From Myxococcales bacterium (lineage in GTDB: Bacteria > Myxococcota_A > Bradymonadia > UBA7976 > UBA1532): a stretch of DNA of 64,000 nucleotides. Positions 45,246-55,400 of this stretch are shown here, in pieces (within the stretch, counting starts at the first letter, position 1; the number at the start of each line of letters is the position of its first letter). The position numbers and the translations under genes are program-made. The stretch lies in the NCBI GenBank assembly GCA_020633435.1, contig JACKDP010000010.1, positions 262,307 to 326,306 on the forward strand, read 5' to 3'. A model generated the notes under the pieces. The model searched no databases and was not told where the DNA came from. It was given only the letters and a program-made list of their open reading frames with translations.

Positions 45246-46736
45246 GTGTCCAGCAACACCGAGTCCGCGCCCGCCTTCCTGGGCGACTTCATCCATGGGG
45301 CCTTCGTGCCGCCCGCCGGCGGCGAGCCCTTCTCGTCCCACGATCCCGCCCGCGACGGCGCCGTGGTGCTCACCGCCCTGGCCGACGCGTCGGCCGTGGA
45401 CGTGGCCGTCGCCGCCGCCCGCCGCGCCGCGGGGGCCTGGGGCCGCCTGAGCCTGAAGGAGCGCGCCGCCCACCTGCTGCGGGTCGCCGAGCACGCCAAG
45501 GCCTTCGAGCCCGCCATGGCCGACGCCATCACCCGCGAGATGGGCAAGCCCATCGCCGAGTCCCGCGGCGAGGCCGGCTCCGTGGCCGCCAAGATCCACA
45601 CGACCATCGCCCAGCTCTCCCACGAGCTGCCGGCGGCCGCGCCCGGCGCCCCCGGGGAGCAGCGCTTCCACGCCCTCGGCGTGGTGGCGGTCATCGGGCC
45701 GTTCAACTTCCCGGTCCACCTCGTCAACACGCACATCATCCCGGCGCTGCTCACCGGCAACACCGTCGTGGTGAAGCCCTCCGAGGTCACCCCGCTCGCG
45801 GGCCAGCGCTACGCCGAGCTCTTCGCCGCGGCCGGCCTGCCCCCCGGCGTCTTCAACCTCATCCACGGCCTGGGCGCCCACGGCGCGGCCCTCGCCGGCC
45901 ACCCCGACGTCGATGGCGTCATCTTCACGGGCAGCTACGCCACCGGCCGGCGCATCCGCCAGGCCACCTTCGACCAGCCCTGGAAGAAGGTCAGCCTCGA
46001 GCTGGGGGGCCGCAACCCCGCGGTCGTCCTCGACGACGCCCACCTCGATCAGGCCGTGCGCGAGATCCTGCTGGGCGCCCTGCTCTCCAGCGGGCAGCGC
46101 TGCACCGCGACGTCCCGCGTCATCGCCACCGCCGGCATCGCCGAGGCCCTGCGCGCCCGCCTCGCCCAGGCCTTCGCCGCCGTCGTCCCCGGCGATCCCA
46201 TGGATCGCGACACCCTCGTCGGCCCCCTGGCCAGCCTCGGCGCTCGCGACCGCTTCATGGGCCTCCTCGCCGCGGCCCGCGCCGAGGGCGCCGTCCCCGT
46301 CGTCGAGAGCCGCGCCCTGCCCGGCGGCGCCTTCGTCACCCCCAGCCTCTACCAGGTCCGGGGCGACGAGGCCTTCCTGCGCGAGGAGTTCTTCGGCCCG
46401 CACCTCGACTTCGAGATCGCCGCCGACGACGAGGACGCCTTCGCCCGCGCGGCTCGCAACCCGTATGGGCTCAGCGCCTCCCTGTTCACCGCCCGCGAGT
46501 CCCTGCGCGACGTCTTCTTCGACCGCGTGCGCGCCGGCGTCATCAACTTCAACCGCAGCACCAACGGTGCGTCCGGGCTCCTGCCCTTCGGCGGCACCGG
46601 CATGAGCGGCAACTGGCGCCCGGCGGGCTCCCTGGCCCCGCGCCTCTGCACCTACCCCGTGGCCGTCATGGCCGAGCCCTTCGGCCGGCTGACGCCCCAC
46701 GCCGCCCTCGACGACCTCCTGGAGACGACCCGGTGA
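45246..46736 (+). CDS. astD: aldehyde dehydrogenase, succinylglutamate-semialdehyde dehydrogenase (AstD)-like
   Basis: A 496-residue NAD-dependent aldehyde dehydrogenase. Residues Asn154 (P-F-N-F-P), Glu252 (S-L-E-L-G-G) and Cys286 (G-Q-R-C-T-A) make the active site. AstD-specific features are I-G-P-F-N-F-P-V-H-L-V-N-T-H-I-I-P-A-L-L-T-G-N, N-F-N-R-S-T-N-G-A-S, P-F-G-G-T-G-M-S-G-N-W-R-P-A-G and the C-T-Y-P-V-A end. AstD oxidises N-succinylglutamate semialdehyde in arginine/ornithine catabolism. The true substrate here may be a related N-acyl semialdehyde. GTG start with TGAGG five bases upstream, seven bases after the UDG-like gene. Overlaps the next gene (GTGA). Confidence 0.85.
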   Translation: MSSNTESAPAFLGDFIHGAFVPPAGGEPFSSHDPARDGAVVLTALADASAVDVAVAAARRAAGAWGRLSLKERAAHLLRVAEHAKAFEPAMADAITREMGKPIAESRGEAGSVAAKIHTTIAQLSHELPAAAPGAPGEQRFHALGVVAVIGPFNFPVHLVNTHIIPALLTGNTVVVKPSEVTPLAGQRYAELFAAAGLPPGVFNLIHGLGAHGAALAGHPDVDGVIFTGSYATGRRIRQATFDQPWKKVSLELGGRNPAVVLDDAHLDQAVREILLGALLSSGQRCTATSRVIATAGIAEALRARLAQAFAAVVPGDPMDRDTLVGPLASLGARDRFMGLLAAARAEGAVPVVESRALPGGAFVTPSLYQVRGDEAFLREEFFGPHLDFEIAADDEDAFARAARNPYGLSASLFTARESLRDVFFDRVRAGVINFNRSTNGASGLLPFGGTGMSGNWRPAGSLAPRLCTYPVAVMAEPFGRLTPHAALDDLLETTR

Positions 46737-49700
46737 ACCTGCCCCCGCCCCCCGATGAACTGCAGTCCCTCGCCGCCCAGCACCGCCTCGAGGAGGTCGC
46801 GGCCCGCTTCGGGCTGCACCTGGAGGTGACGGAGGAGGGCGGCCGCCTGCCCTTCGAGCAGCTCGCCCACGTGCACTTCCAGGGCGACAAGCTCACCCCG
46901 AACACGCTGCGGGCGGTGCTCTTCCCCTATGGCCTCGCCACCGACGAGCGCGGCCTGCTGCTGCCCTGGCGGACGGGCCGCCGCAGCGTCGAGGGCTACG
47001 AGGACGGGCTCCTCCGCTTCCTGGGCGACCTCCTCATCGAGGATCCTGCCGCCTTCCTGAAGCGCCCCGAGCGCGCCATCCACATCCCGCGCGACGGCTC
47101 CCTGCCGCGCTCCGCGGGCTACCTGGCGCGCTTCTACGGCGGCGACTTCCTCCCGCGCGAGAAGAAGGAGCTGGTGGTCGACCTCGCCCGCAGCCAGGGC
47201 CCCTTCATGCGCTCCGTCGATGACGATCCCCTCCAGATCGTCGACGCCGCCTCCCAGATCGCCTCGCTGGCCGCGGGCTTCCGCCCCGACGCCGTCCAGG
47301 CCGCCCTCGACGAGGGCCGCTTCGACCCGTTCCTGGTGGCCGCGCCGCCCCCCGACAGCCACGAGGCCGAGGGCGTGCTCGAGGCCTTCCGCGACCGCCT
47401 CCGCGCCATCGCGCCCCCCGGCCTCGACCACGTCGCCTTCGTGAACGGCGGCGCCGAGGCGAACGAAAAGGCGTTGCACATCGCGCGGATCCACGGCCCC
47501 GGCGGCCACCGCGTCCTCGCCTTCACCGGCTCGTTCCACGGCCGCACGCTGCTGTCGCTCTGGGCCACCTACAACCCCGTCAAGCGCGTGCCCTACCAGA
47601 TCCCCGGCTTCGAGGCGGCCTTCCTGCCGCTGCCCGTCGCCGACGATCCCTACGCCGATCCGGCCATGCCCGACGACTGGCGCCAGGCCTGGGCCCAGCG
47701 CGAGGGCAAGCGCCACTGGGACGCCGACGACGACCTCCTGCAGGCCGAGGTGGCGGCCCTCATCGCCCTCGAGACCGAGATCAAGGCCGGCGGCGCCCTG
47801 GCCTGCATCATCGAGCCCTACCAGTGCGAGGGCGGCGATCAGGCCCCCACGCGCCGCTTCTTCCACGGCCTGCGCGGCCTGACGCGCGCCTGGGGCCTGC
47901 CCCTCATTTTCGACGAGGTGCAGTCCGGCTTCGGCCTCTCCGGCGACAACGTCTTCTGGCACCAGCGCTTCCACCTGCTCGACGCCCACGGCCTGCCCGA
48001 CGGCCCCGACCTGGTGACGGGGGCCAAGCGCGCCCAGGTGGGCTACGTCGTCTCCCGCTGGCCCGATCCGGCCCTCACCACCAGCCACGCGGCCAGCGTC
48101 GTGCGCGGCATCTGCCACCTCGACCTGCTGCAGGGCTCGCCCTCCCACGCCGCCCGCGCCCACGAGCGCCTGGCCGAGCTGGAGGCGAAGTGGGGCCACA
48201 TCGTGAGCAAGCCCCGCGTCTTCGGCGACGCCTTCGCCTTCGACATGCCCGACGCGAAGTCCGCCAACCACTTGATCGGACAGCGCTTCTACCGCGGCTA
48301 CATGGTGTACATCGCGGGCGAGCGCACCCTGCGCTACCGCCTCAACCGCGGCATGCGCCCCGAAGAGGTGGACGCCATCTTCGGGGTCATCGACGCCTCG
48401 CTGACGGCCCTCGTGGCCGAGGCCGGCGGGGAGGGGCCCGACCTCCTCACCCGCATCGCCAGCTGCGAGCCCGCGCCGTGGGTCGCCCCGCGCCCCGTCC
48501 GCCCGACGCGGGCGCCGGCCGTGAGCGCCCACACCATCCTCGCCGACGAGACGACGGCCGCGGCCGACCGCGCGCTGCGCCAGCACGGCCCCCTGGGCGC
48601 CATGCACCGCATGCGGGCCGCCGACCACCTGGGCGTCGACGCCGACGCCCCCTTCGCCGCCCACCGCGCCGCCATCGCCGCCGCCGACGCCGACACCTTC
48701 TTCTTCCACACCGGCGTCTCCCTCGATCGCTACGCGGCCGACCGCCTGTCCACCCGCGTTCGCCCCCTCACGCTGGCGCTCTTCGACGCCCTGGCCGACG
48801 GCATCGAGGCCCTGGAGGCCGAGGCCTACGAGCCCGCCCGCCGCGACTCCCTCAGCTACTTCCGCGGCCTCCTGCAGGCGGACGGCGCCCTCGGCTTCGT
48901 CGCCGAGGATGAGCAGGGCGTGGTCGGCTTCACCCTGGGCGCCCCGCTCGAGCTCTGGCCCGACCTGGACGGCCCCCGCCAGGACGCCCTGCGCGGCGCC
49001 GGCAACACGCTCTACGGCGCCGACACGACCGTGGCCGCCCGCGCCCGCGGCCGCGGCCTCGGCGAGCGCCTGCGCGTGCTCACGATCCAGGCCGCCCTGC
49101 GCGCGAAGCGCCCCGATGGCACCCCTCGCTACGCCTTCATCACCGGCCGCAACCAGGTCGGCGGCGGCGACGCCATGTGGCGCCTCAACCAGCGCTACGG
49201 CGCCTACGTCGTGGCGCGCTACAGCGGCCAGTACGGCAGCGAGCAGGGCATGACGCGGTACTACCGCCTGGCCCTCCGCCGCCACGACCGCCGCGCCTTC
49301 GCCCCCGCCCCCGAGGTGCACGAGCACCTGGAGTTCGGCGACGGCCTCGCGCTGCCCACCGGCCTCGCGCACCCGGCCCTCGTCCGCGCCCGCGACCTGG
49401 GCGTCTTCGACGAGCCGGCCCTCACGAAGCTGACCATCAGCAACTTCATCACGCCCGGATTCGCTCGCTACGCCGAGTACTTGCGCCACATCGCCCCCGA
49501 GGGCAACCGGCACCTGTACTTCACGAGCAGCCCCGACGAGCTGGTGGACAAGAGCTTCCGCGTCCTCAAGCACAACCGCCGCGCCGGCCGCATCGCGGTG
49601 GGCCTCGACGGCGGCCAGCTCGGCAACGTCACCGCCGTCTCCCGCTCCCTGAGCGGCCACGGCGGCGACAGCGCCGCGGGCGGCTTCTTCGGCTGGCCCA

Positions 49701-50371
49701 CCGTCCCGCACCCGAGCGCCGGCGACACCATCCAGGCCCTCTGGGATCTCGTCGACATCCACGGCGCCGAGGGCATCGTGGGCGTCTACGTCGAGTCGGT
49801 TCAGGCCCTCACCGGCCGCACCCTCAGCCCCGCCGCCTGGGACGCCCTGGTGGAGTTCCGTGCCCAGACGGGCATCCCCCTCGCGGTGGTCGAGCACACC
49901 ACCGCCATGGGCCGCAACGGCCGGCGCTTCTGGTGGGTCGACACCGTCTCCGGCGAGGCCGACGCCGTGCTCTGGTGGGCCGGCGGCCAGATCGGCCACC
50001 TGTTCGTGAGCGACGCCGTCTACGTCGACAAGCCCCTCACGTTCATCAGCACCTGGGATGGCGACGAGCTCTCGGCCGCCCGCCTCCTCAACCAGCTCCC
50101 CCTGGTCGAGGTGGCCCCCATCGCCGCGCGGGGCGCCGCCCTCCAGCGCGCCCTCGAGGCGGCCGGCCACGGCGACGCGGGGGGCCTCGGCCTCTACCGC
50201 GTCCTGCACCTGCCCGGCCACGCCGCCATGGTCCACGCCCGCCTGGCCTGGGGCCGCGTCCGCGTCCGCCGCCACGGCGACGCCCTGCTCATCGCCCCGT
50301 CCCTGACCGTCGGCGAGGACGAGATCGCCCGCTTCGGCGACGCCTTGAAGGAGGCCCTGGCCCATGGCTGA
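46733..50371 (+). CDS. aminotransferase - GNAT acetyltransferase - degenerate aminotransferase fusion
   Basis: A 1212-residue tripartite enzyme. Residues of about 160-560 are a class III PLP aminotransferase with N-G-G-A-E-A-N-E-K-A, G-S-F-H-G-R-T (266-272), the cofactor Asp in F-D-E-V-Q (393-397) and PLP Lys432 in T-G-A-K-R-A-Q-V-G. The Lys context resembles lysine-6- and GABA aminotransferases. Residues of about 650-850 are a GNAT acyltransferase, with R-G-R-G-L-G-E-R-L-R at 772-781 as the acyl-CoA loop. Residues of about 890-1205 again trace the aminotransferase fold (E-H-T-T-A-M-G-R-N-G-R), but W-W-A-G-G-Q-I-G replaces the PLP-lysine segment, so this part is probably non-catalytic. GTG start (GTGA). 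Confidence 0.75.
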   Translation: MNLPPPPDELQSLAAQHRLEEVAARFGLHLEVTEEGGRLPFEQLAHVHFQGDKLTPNTLRAVLFPYGLATDERGLLLPWRTGRRSVEGYEDGLLRFLGDLLIEDPAAFLKRPERAIHIPRDGSLPRSAGYLARFYGGDFLPREKKELVVDLARSQGPFMRSVDDDPLQIVDAASQIASLAAGFRPDAVQAALDEGRFDPFLVAAPPPDSHEAEGVLEAFRDRLRAIAPPGLDHVAFVNGGAEANEKALHIARIHGPGGHRVLAFTGSFHGRTLLSLWATYNPVKRVPYQIPGFEAAFLPLPVADDPYADPAMPDDWRQAWAQREGKRHWDADDDLLQAEVAALIALETEIKAGGALACIIEPYQCEGGDQAPTRRFFHGLRGLTRAWGLPLIFDEVQSGFGLSGDNVFWHQRFHLLDAHGLPDGPDLVTGAKRAQVGYVVSRWPDPALTTSHAASVVRGICHLDLLQGSPSHAARAHERLAELEAKWGHIVSKPRVFGDAFAFDMPDAKSANHLIGQRFYRGYMVYIAGERTLRYRLNRGMRPEEVDAIFGVIDASLTALVAEAGGEGPDLLTRIASCEPAPWVAPRPVRPTRAPAVSAHTILADETTAAADRALRQHGPLGAMHRMRAADHLGVDADAPFAAHRAAIAAADADTFFFHTGVSLDRYAADRLSTRVRPLTLALFDALADGIEALEAEAYEPARRDSLSYFRGLLQADGALGFVAEDEQGVVGFTLGAPLELWPDLDGPRQDALRGAGNTLYGADTTVAARARGRGLGERLRVLTIQAALRAKRPDGTPRYAFITGRNQVGGGDAMWRLNQRYGAYVVARYSGQYGSEQGMTRYYRLALRRHDRRAFAPAPEVHEHLEFGDGLALPTGLAHPALVRARDLGVFDEPALTKLTISNFITPGFARYAEYLRHIAPEGNRHLYFTSSPDELVDKSFRVLKHNRRAGRIAVGLDGGQLGNVTAVSRSLSGHGGDSAAGGFFGWPTVPHPSAGDTIQALWDLVDIHGAEGIVGVYVESVQALTGRTLSPAAWDALVEFRAQTGIPLAVVEHTTAMGRNGRRFWWVDTVSGEADAVLWWAGGQIGHLFVSDAVYVDKPLTFISTWDGDELSAARLLNQLPLVEVAPIAARGAALQRALEAAGHGDAGGLGLYRVLHLPGHAAMVHARLAWGRVRVRRHGDALLIAPSLTVGEDEIARFGDALKEALAHG

Positions 50372-51683
50372 GGGCACCCTCGAGGCGCGCCAGCGCCGCC
50401 ACGTCCTCTCCACCTGGACGCCCCAGGCCGCCGCCAGCCCGGTGCACATCGCCTCGGGCGACGGCGCCGTCTTCTACGACGACCACGGCAACGCCTGGCT
50501 CGACTTCGAGAGCCAGGTCTTCAACGCCAACGCGGGCCACGGCCAGCAGGCCATCATCGAGGCCATCCAGCAGCAGGCCAGCACCCTCGCGGTGGCCCAC
50601 CCGGCCGCCGTCTTCGAGGCCAAGGCCCGCCTGGGCGAGCTCCTCACCGACGTCACCCCGGGCGACATCGACGCCTTCTTCCTCTGCCTCTCAGGCGCGG
50701 AAGCCGTTGAAAACGCTTATAAAATCGCCCGGATGATCACCGGCCGCCAGAAGGTCGTCGCGCGCCGCCGCAGCTACCACGGCGCGTCGATGGGGGCCCT
50801 CTCGCTCACTGGCGACTGGCGCCGCTGGCCGGCCGAGCCCGGCCTCTGGGGCGTGGCCCGCACCGAAGACCCCTACTGCTACCGCTGCCCCTTCGGCCTG
50901 GAGCACCCCGCCTGCGGCGTGCGCTGCGCCAGCCACCTCGAGCACGTCATCGAGATGGAGGGCCCCGAGAACATCGCCGCCGTCTTCATGGAGGGCGTCA
51001 CCGGCGCCAACGGCGGCTTCATCCCGCCCCCCGAGTACTGGCCCCGCGTCCGCGAGATCTGCGACCGCCACGGCATCCTGCTCGTGGCCGACGAGGTCTT
51101 CACCGGCTTCGGCCGCACCGGCAAGTGGTTCGCCGTCGACCACTGGGGCGTCGTGCCCGACCTCATCACCATGGCCAAGGGCATCACCGGCGGCTACGCC
51201 CCCCTGGGCGCCGTGGGCCTGCGCCCGCACCTCGCCCGGCACTTCGACGACGCCACCCTCTGGTGCGGCCTGACCAGCTACGCCCACCCGGTGAGCTGCG
51301 CCGCCGCCGTCGCCGCCATCGGCGTCTACCAGGACCAGGGCCTCATCGCCCACGCCGCCGCCATGGGCGACGTCCTGGGCGAGGGCTTCGCCACCCTGAA
51401 GGCCCGCCACCCGATCATCGGCGACGCCCGCCACCTGGGCCTGCTCGGCACCCTCGAGCTCGTCGCCGACCGCGACACCCGCGCGCCCCTCGTCGGCTAC
51501 GCCCAGAACCCGGCCCCTGGCAGTCCCCTCGCGCGGCTCAAGGCCGGCCTCAAGAAGCGCCACGTCCACGCCCTCGTGCGGGGCAACACCCTCATGGTCA
51601 CCCCGCCCCTCTGCATCACCGAGACGCAGCTCCAGGACGGCCTCGCCCGCATCGACGCCGCCCTCGCCGAGGCCGCCGAATGA
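50364..51683 (+). CDS. class III PLP aminotransferase (taurine/omega-amino-acid type)
   Basis: A 439-residue active-looking class III aminotransferase. It has S-G-A-E-A-V-E-N-A at about 110-118, S-Y-H-G-A-S-M-G-A-L-S-L-T-G, the Asp in A-D-E-V-F-T-G-F-G-R-T-G (about 242-253) and PLP Lys272 in M-A-K-G-I-T-G-G-Y-A-P-L-G. The mid-protein Cys cluster D-P-Y-C-Y-R-C-P-F-G...C-G-V-R-C is shared with taurine- and omega-amino-acid aminotransferases. It overlaps the fusion gene by eight bases and the CoA-transferase gene by ATGA. It likely converts an omega-amino group to an aldehyde for the AstD-like enzyme. Confidence 0.88.
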   Translation: MAEGTLEARQRRHVLSTWTPQAAASPVHIASGDGAVFYDDHGNAWLDFESQVFNANAGHGQQAIIEAIQQQASTLAVAHPAAVFEAKARLGELLTDVTPGDIDAFFLCLSGAEAVENAYKIARMITGRQKVVARRRSYHGASMGALSLTGDWRRWPAEPGLWGVARTEDPYCYRCPFGLEHPACGVRCASHLEHVIEMEGPENIAAVFMEGVTGANGGFIPPPEYWPRVREICDRHGILLVADEVFTGFGRTGKWFAVDHWGVVPDLITMAKGITGGYAPLGAVGLRPHLARHFDDATLWCGLTSYAHPVSCAAAVAAIGVYQDQGLIAHAAAMGDVLGEGFATLKARHPIIGDARHLGLLGTLELVADRDTRAPLVGYAQNPAPGSPLARLKAGLKKRHVHALVRGNTLMVTPPLCITETQLQDGLARIDAALAEAAE

Positions 51684-52399
51684 GCAAGCAACCGAAATCC
51701 AAGGTCTTTCCCGACGCCGCCGCGGCCCTCCACGACGTCTTCGACGGCGCCGCCATCATGTCGGGCGGCTTCGGCCTCTGCGGCAACGCCGAGAACTGCA
51801 TCGCCGAGCTCGCCCGCCGCGACGCCCGCCGCTTGACCATCATCAGCAACAACTGCGGCAACGCCGGCAAGGGCCTCGCCATCCTGCTCCAGCAGCGCAA
51901 GGTCGCGAAGGTCATCGGCAGCTTCATCGGCGGCAACCCCGACCTCCAGGCCCAGATGCTCGCCGGCGAGATCGAGGTCGAGCTCTGCCCCCAGGGCACC
52001 CTCGCCGAGCGCATCCGCGCCGGCGGCGTCGGCCTCGGCGGCTTCTTCACCCCCACCGGCGTCGGCACCGTCGTCGCCGAGGGCAAGGAGACCCGGGTCA
52101 TCGACGGCCGCACCTACGTCCTCGAAGCCCCCCTCAAGGCCGACTTCGCCATCATCCGCGCCGAGTACGGCGACCCCTTCGGCAACCTCCGCTTCAAGGG
52201 CACGGCCCGCAACTTCAGCCCCCAGATGGCCATGGCCGCCCGCACCGCCGTCGTCGAGGTCGACCACCTCGTCCCCCTCGGCGAGCTCAGCGGCGACGAC
52301 ATCCACCTCCCCGGCGTCTTCGTCCAGCGCATCTTCCAGGGCCGGGACTACGAAGACGCCATCGAGTACCGCACGACGCGGCCGCGGCCGGAGGGCTGA
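51680..52399 (+). CDS. CoA-transferase subunit A
   Basis: A 239-residue family I CoA-transferase alpha subunit. S-G-G-F-G-L-C-G-N-A-E-N at about 28-39, S-N-N-C-G near 57 and the G-V-G-L-G-G-F-F-T-P-T-G-V-G-T loop are the usual A-subunit motifs. This subunit binds CoA but lacks the catalytic Glu, which belongs to subunit B. No B subunit is present: the next gene is convergent. The ATG overlaps the aminotransferase stop (ATGA), so it is the last gene of this run. A B subunit elsewhere, or a changed role, must be assumed. Confidence 0.88.
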   Translation: MSKQPKSKVFPDAAAALHDVFDGAAIMSGGFGLCGNAENCIAELARRDARRLTIISNNCGNAGKGLAILLQQRKVAKVIGSFIGGNPDLQAQMLAGEIEVELCPQGTLAERIRAGGVGLGGFFTPTGVGTVVAEGKETRVIDGRTYVLEAPLKADFAIIRAEYGDPFGNLRFKGTARNFSPQMAMAARTAVVEVDHLVPLGELSGDDIHLPGVFVQRIFQGRDYEDAIEYRTTRPRPEG

Positions 52400-52422
52400 C
52401 CTACGGGCTGGGCGCGGGCGAC

Positions 52423-55400
52423 CTACCGCCGCCCCACCAGCCCGCTCAGCCGGCCCAGCAGCCCCGAGAACGCCGACTTCGCGTTGCCCCCGGCGCCACC
52501 ACCGCCGGCCTCCGCGGCGTCCAGCTTGCTGGCCATGTTCATCAGGCCACCCGCCTTGGTGGCCCCCAGGCCAGCGAGGCTGGCGCCGCCCGTCATCGGC
52601 GCGGCGATGAGCGGCGCGGCCTCCAGGGCGAGCTCGGCCATCTTCTCCTGGTGCTTCATCCCCGCCTCCAGGGCCTTGGTTGCCTCCTCCGCGGCGTGAC
52701 GGGCCCCTTCGCCCGTGAGCTCGTTGGCCCGCTGGGCGAGGGCGGCCGCCGTCCGGGTGGCGGCTTCGGCCAGCGCGGCCGTCTGGGTGAGCCCGCTCAT
52801 GTCCCGGAAGAGGCCGGCGGTGCTGAGGGCGCTCAGCACCGCCGACAGGCCGGTCGGGTCGGGCAGGGGAGCCGGGGCGTCGAGCCGGACGACCGGGGCC
52901 GCCAGCCCGTCCGTGGCGGCCGGGCCGCCGGCCTGGGGCTGGGCCATCTGGATGGGCCCGATGTCTGACGGCTTGATGGGGATGGGCGACTCCTGCCAGT
53001 TCCAGAAGCGCGTCAGGTCGACCTTTTCCGCCGCGTTGAAGCGACCCAGGACCGCCTCCGCGAACACACCCCCGGTCGGCAGGGGCACCATGGTGTCCTC
53101 CGCGTTGCTGGCATCGAGGCTGAAGCCCTCCGCCTGCATCCAGGCCGCCCGCTCGGCCGGGTCGCGGAACATCCACTTGAAGCCCAGGTAGTTGCCCGTC
53201 ACCGCGACGGGCCGCGGGTCGAGCCGCGGGACGAGGCGCTCCTGCCCGTAGGTCATGTGTGCCATCGCGCGGGAGAGCTCCATGGGATCCGACGCCAGCC
53301 AGATGGCCTGGCTGTAGAAGAGCGCGTTCTCGCTCAGGTGCTGCACCAGCCGGTCATGGTTGTCATCAGGCACCACGTCCGTGGTGACGGTCACGACCGG
53401 CACCGTGACGGTCGGCTTGCCCACCTGGGCGAGCGCCAGGCGATGGCGCTCGAGCAGGCGATGCGTGTGGGCCAGCAGACCAGCGGCGGCCTCTCGCACG
53501 AGGTGCAGCTCAGCCCGTGCCTCGTCCGCGGACGCCAGCCAGGCGTCCCGCGGGCGGTCCGTGGTCGTCGCGCCGAGCTCCGCCGTCAGGTTCGCCCGGA
53601 CCTCGGCCACGGCCTCCTCGTCTTCGGGGGTGCGCGGGCTGAGGCTGGCAGCGAGGTCGTCGACCCGCGTCTGCCAGAGGCGGATGGCGTCGGCCAGGCC
53701 CTCGTCGGAGGTCTGGGGTTCGACGGACGCTCGCGGCAGCTTGATGGTGGTGAACCGGGTCTCAAAGGGCTCCAGCACCTCGAGGACGTTGGAGGCCAGC
53801 GGCGGCGCGAGCGGCCCACCGTCTCGGGGCGGCGGCGCCAGCAGCAGGTCGACGTTGATCTCGGGCCGCGCCTGGCCGTCGACCTTGCCCGCCAGCGTCA
53901 AGCGCAGCCGCACGGGGCCGCGCAGCCACTCCTCGGCCCGGTAGATCAGCCGGATGTCCTGCAGATCCTCCAGGCGCAGCAGCGCGAAGTCCCGCTCCTG
54001 CCCCGCGCCCGGCTGCCACAGCACGCGATCGTCGCCGAAGCGCATGCCCAGCGAGACGCCGGGCAACTCCACGTCAGCGCCGTCCGCCGGCAAGAGCTCC
54101 AGCCGCAGCAGCCGGGCCGCCTCGATCACCCCGTCCCGCCCCGACAGCCGTGACCGCTGCGTGGGTCGGGCCCACCCCTCGATGAGCTTCTGGATGGGCG
54201 TCGCGCCGCCGGTCGCGGTGAGGGCCTGCAGGGCGGCCTCCCGGGCGGGCCGGTCCTCGTCCGAGGCGAGGGCCAGGGCATCGACGGCTTCGCGGACGGC
54301 CTCGAGCGTCGCCCCCTCCGGGTGCCACTCCACCAGCGGCGCGTACCGCCACAGGATGGACCGGAAGCGCTCGATCGTGCTGGAATTGTTGAAGTTCATG
54401 GGCTTCATGGGCACGAAGACGACGCGGTCGTAATCGAGCACCTGCGTCCGCACCCGGTACGCCTGGACGACCTCGTAGTACTGCACCGACAGCGCGTGCA
54501 TGTGGTTGTAGTTGGTGATGACCCGGGTGGTCGCCACCTCCTGCTCGCTCTCGAAGGTCTCCTGCACGATGGTCGCCCGCCGGCTCCGCGCCGCCGTCGC
54601 GTGCTGTCGGGTGCTCGCCGCCACCCGCTGGGCTGTCTGCGCCGACACCCGCCGCTCCCCCGACGACCGGGACACGCTGGTGGCCACGCCGAAGGCCTCC
54701 CCGACGGAGTCGCTGGTCGCCCGGCTCGCGGAGCCGCCGAAGCTGAGAAACGCCGAGCTGACGGAGCCCCCGCCCCCCACCTGAGAGCTCCGCGACCGGC
54801 TCGCCGCCCCCTCGCGCTGCCGCATCTGCGAGGCCCCGTGCTGGCTCTCCCGCGCGATGGCGTCGGTGATCTCCGAGATGGAGCGCGCCTGCACCGTGCT
54901 CTGCGCCAGGCTCTCGAGCTGCGTCGTCGACGACGACGTCCGCGCCGACGTCCGCCGCGTCCAGTCCACCATTGCGATGCGCGTGCTCTCGCCCGGCGCC
55001 AGGGCCAGGCTGTGCAGGAGCTGCCCCAGCGTCACCCCCTGGGCGTACCACGCCTGCTCGGTGGTGATGATGGCCCCCTCCGCGGGCCCCACCGCGCCCA
55101 GCTCATCCACCAGGCCCGCCCCGAGCTGGACGCCGCCCGCGGTCGCCAGCTCCACCGTCGTCGCCTCGCTGGCCGCCAGGCGCGTCATGATGACGGACTG
55201 GTACTGCACCCGCTCCGTGGCGTAGTTGCCCGTCCGGGGCACCAGATCCGACGGCGCCTCGGGATCCTCGGCGGCGCCCGCCAGCGGGTTGAAGGTTCCG
55301 TCGAAGATGGCCCGCGCGGCCCGGAAGGGCGGCCACAGCGCCAGATCGCGGATGCTCCGCGCCGGCAGCGCCTCGGCCAGCGCCTCCGCGAAGCGCTCCG

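Noticed and set aside
46652..50449. A 1265-codon frame antisense to the fusion enzyme
   Set aside because: It mirrors the aminotransferase/GNAT gene and has no recognisable domain or normal composition.
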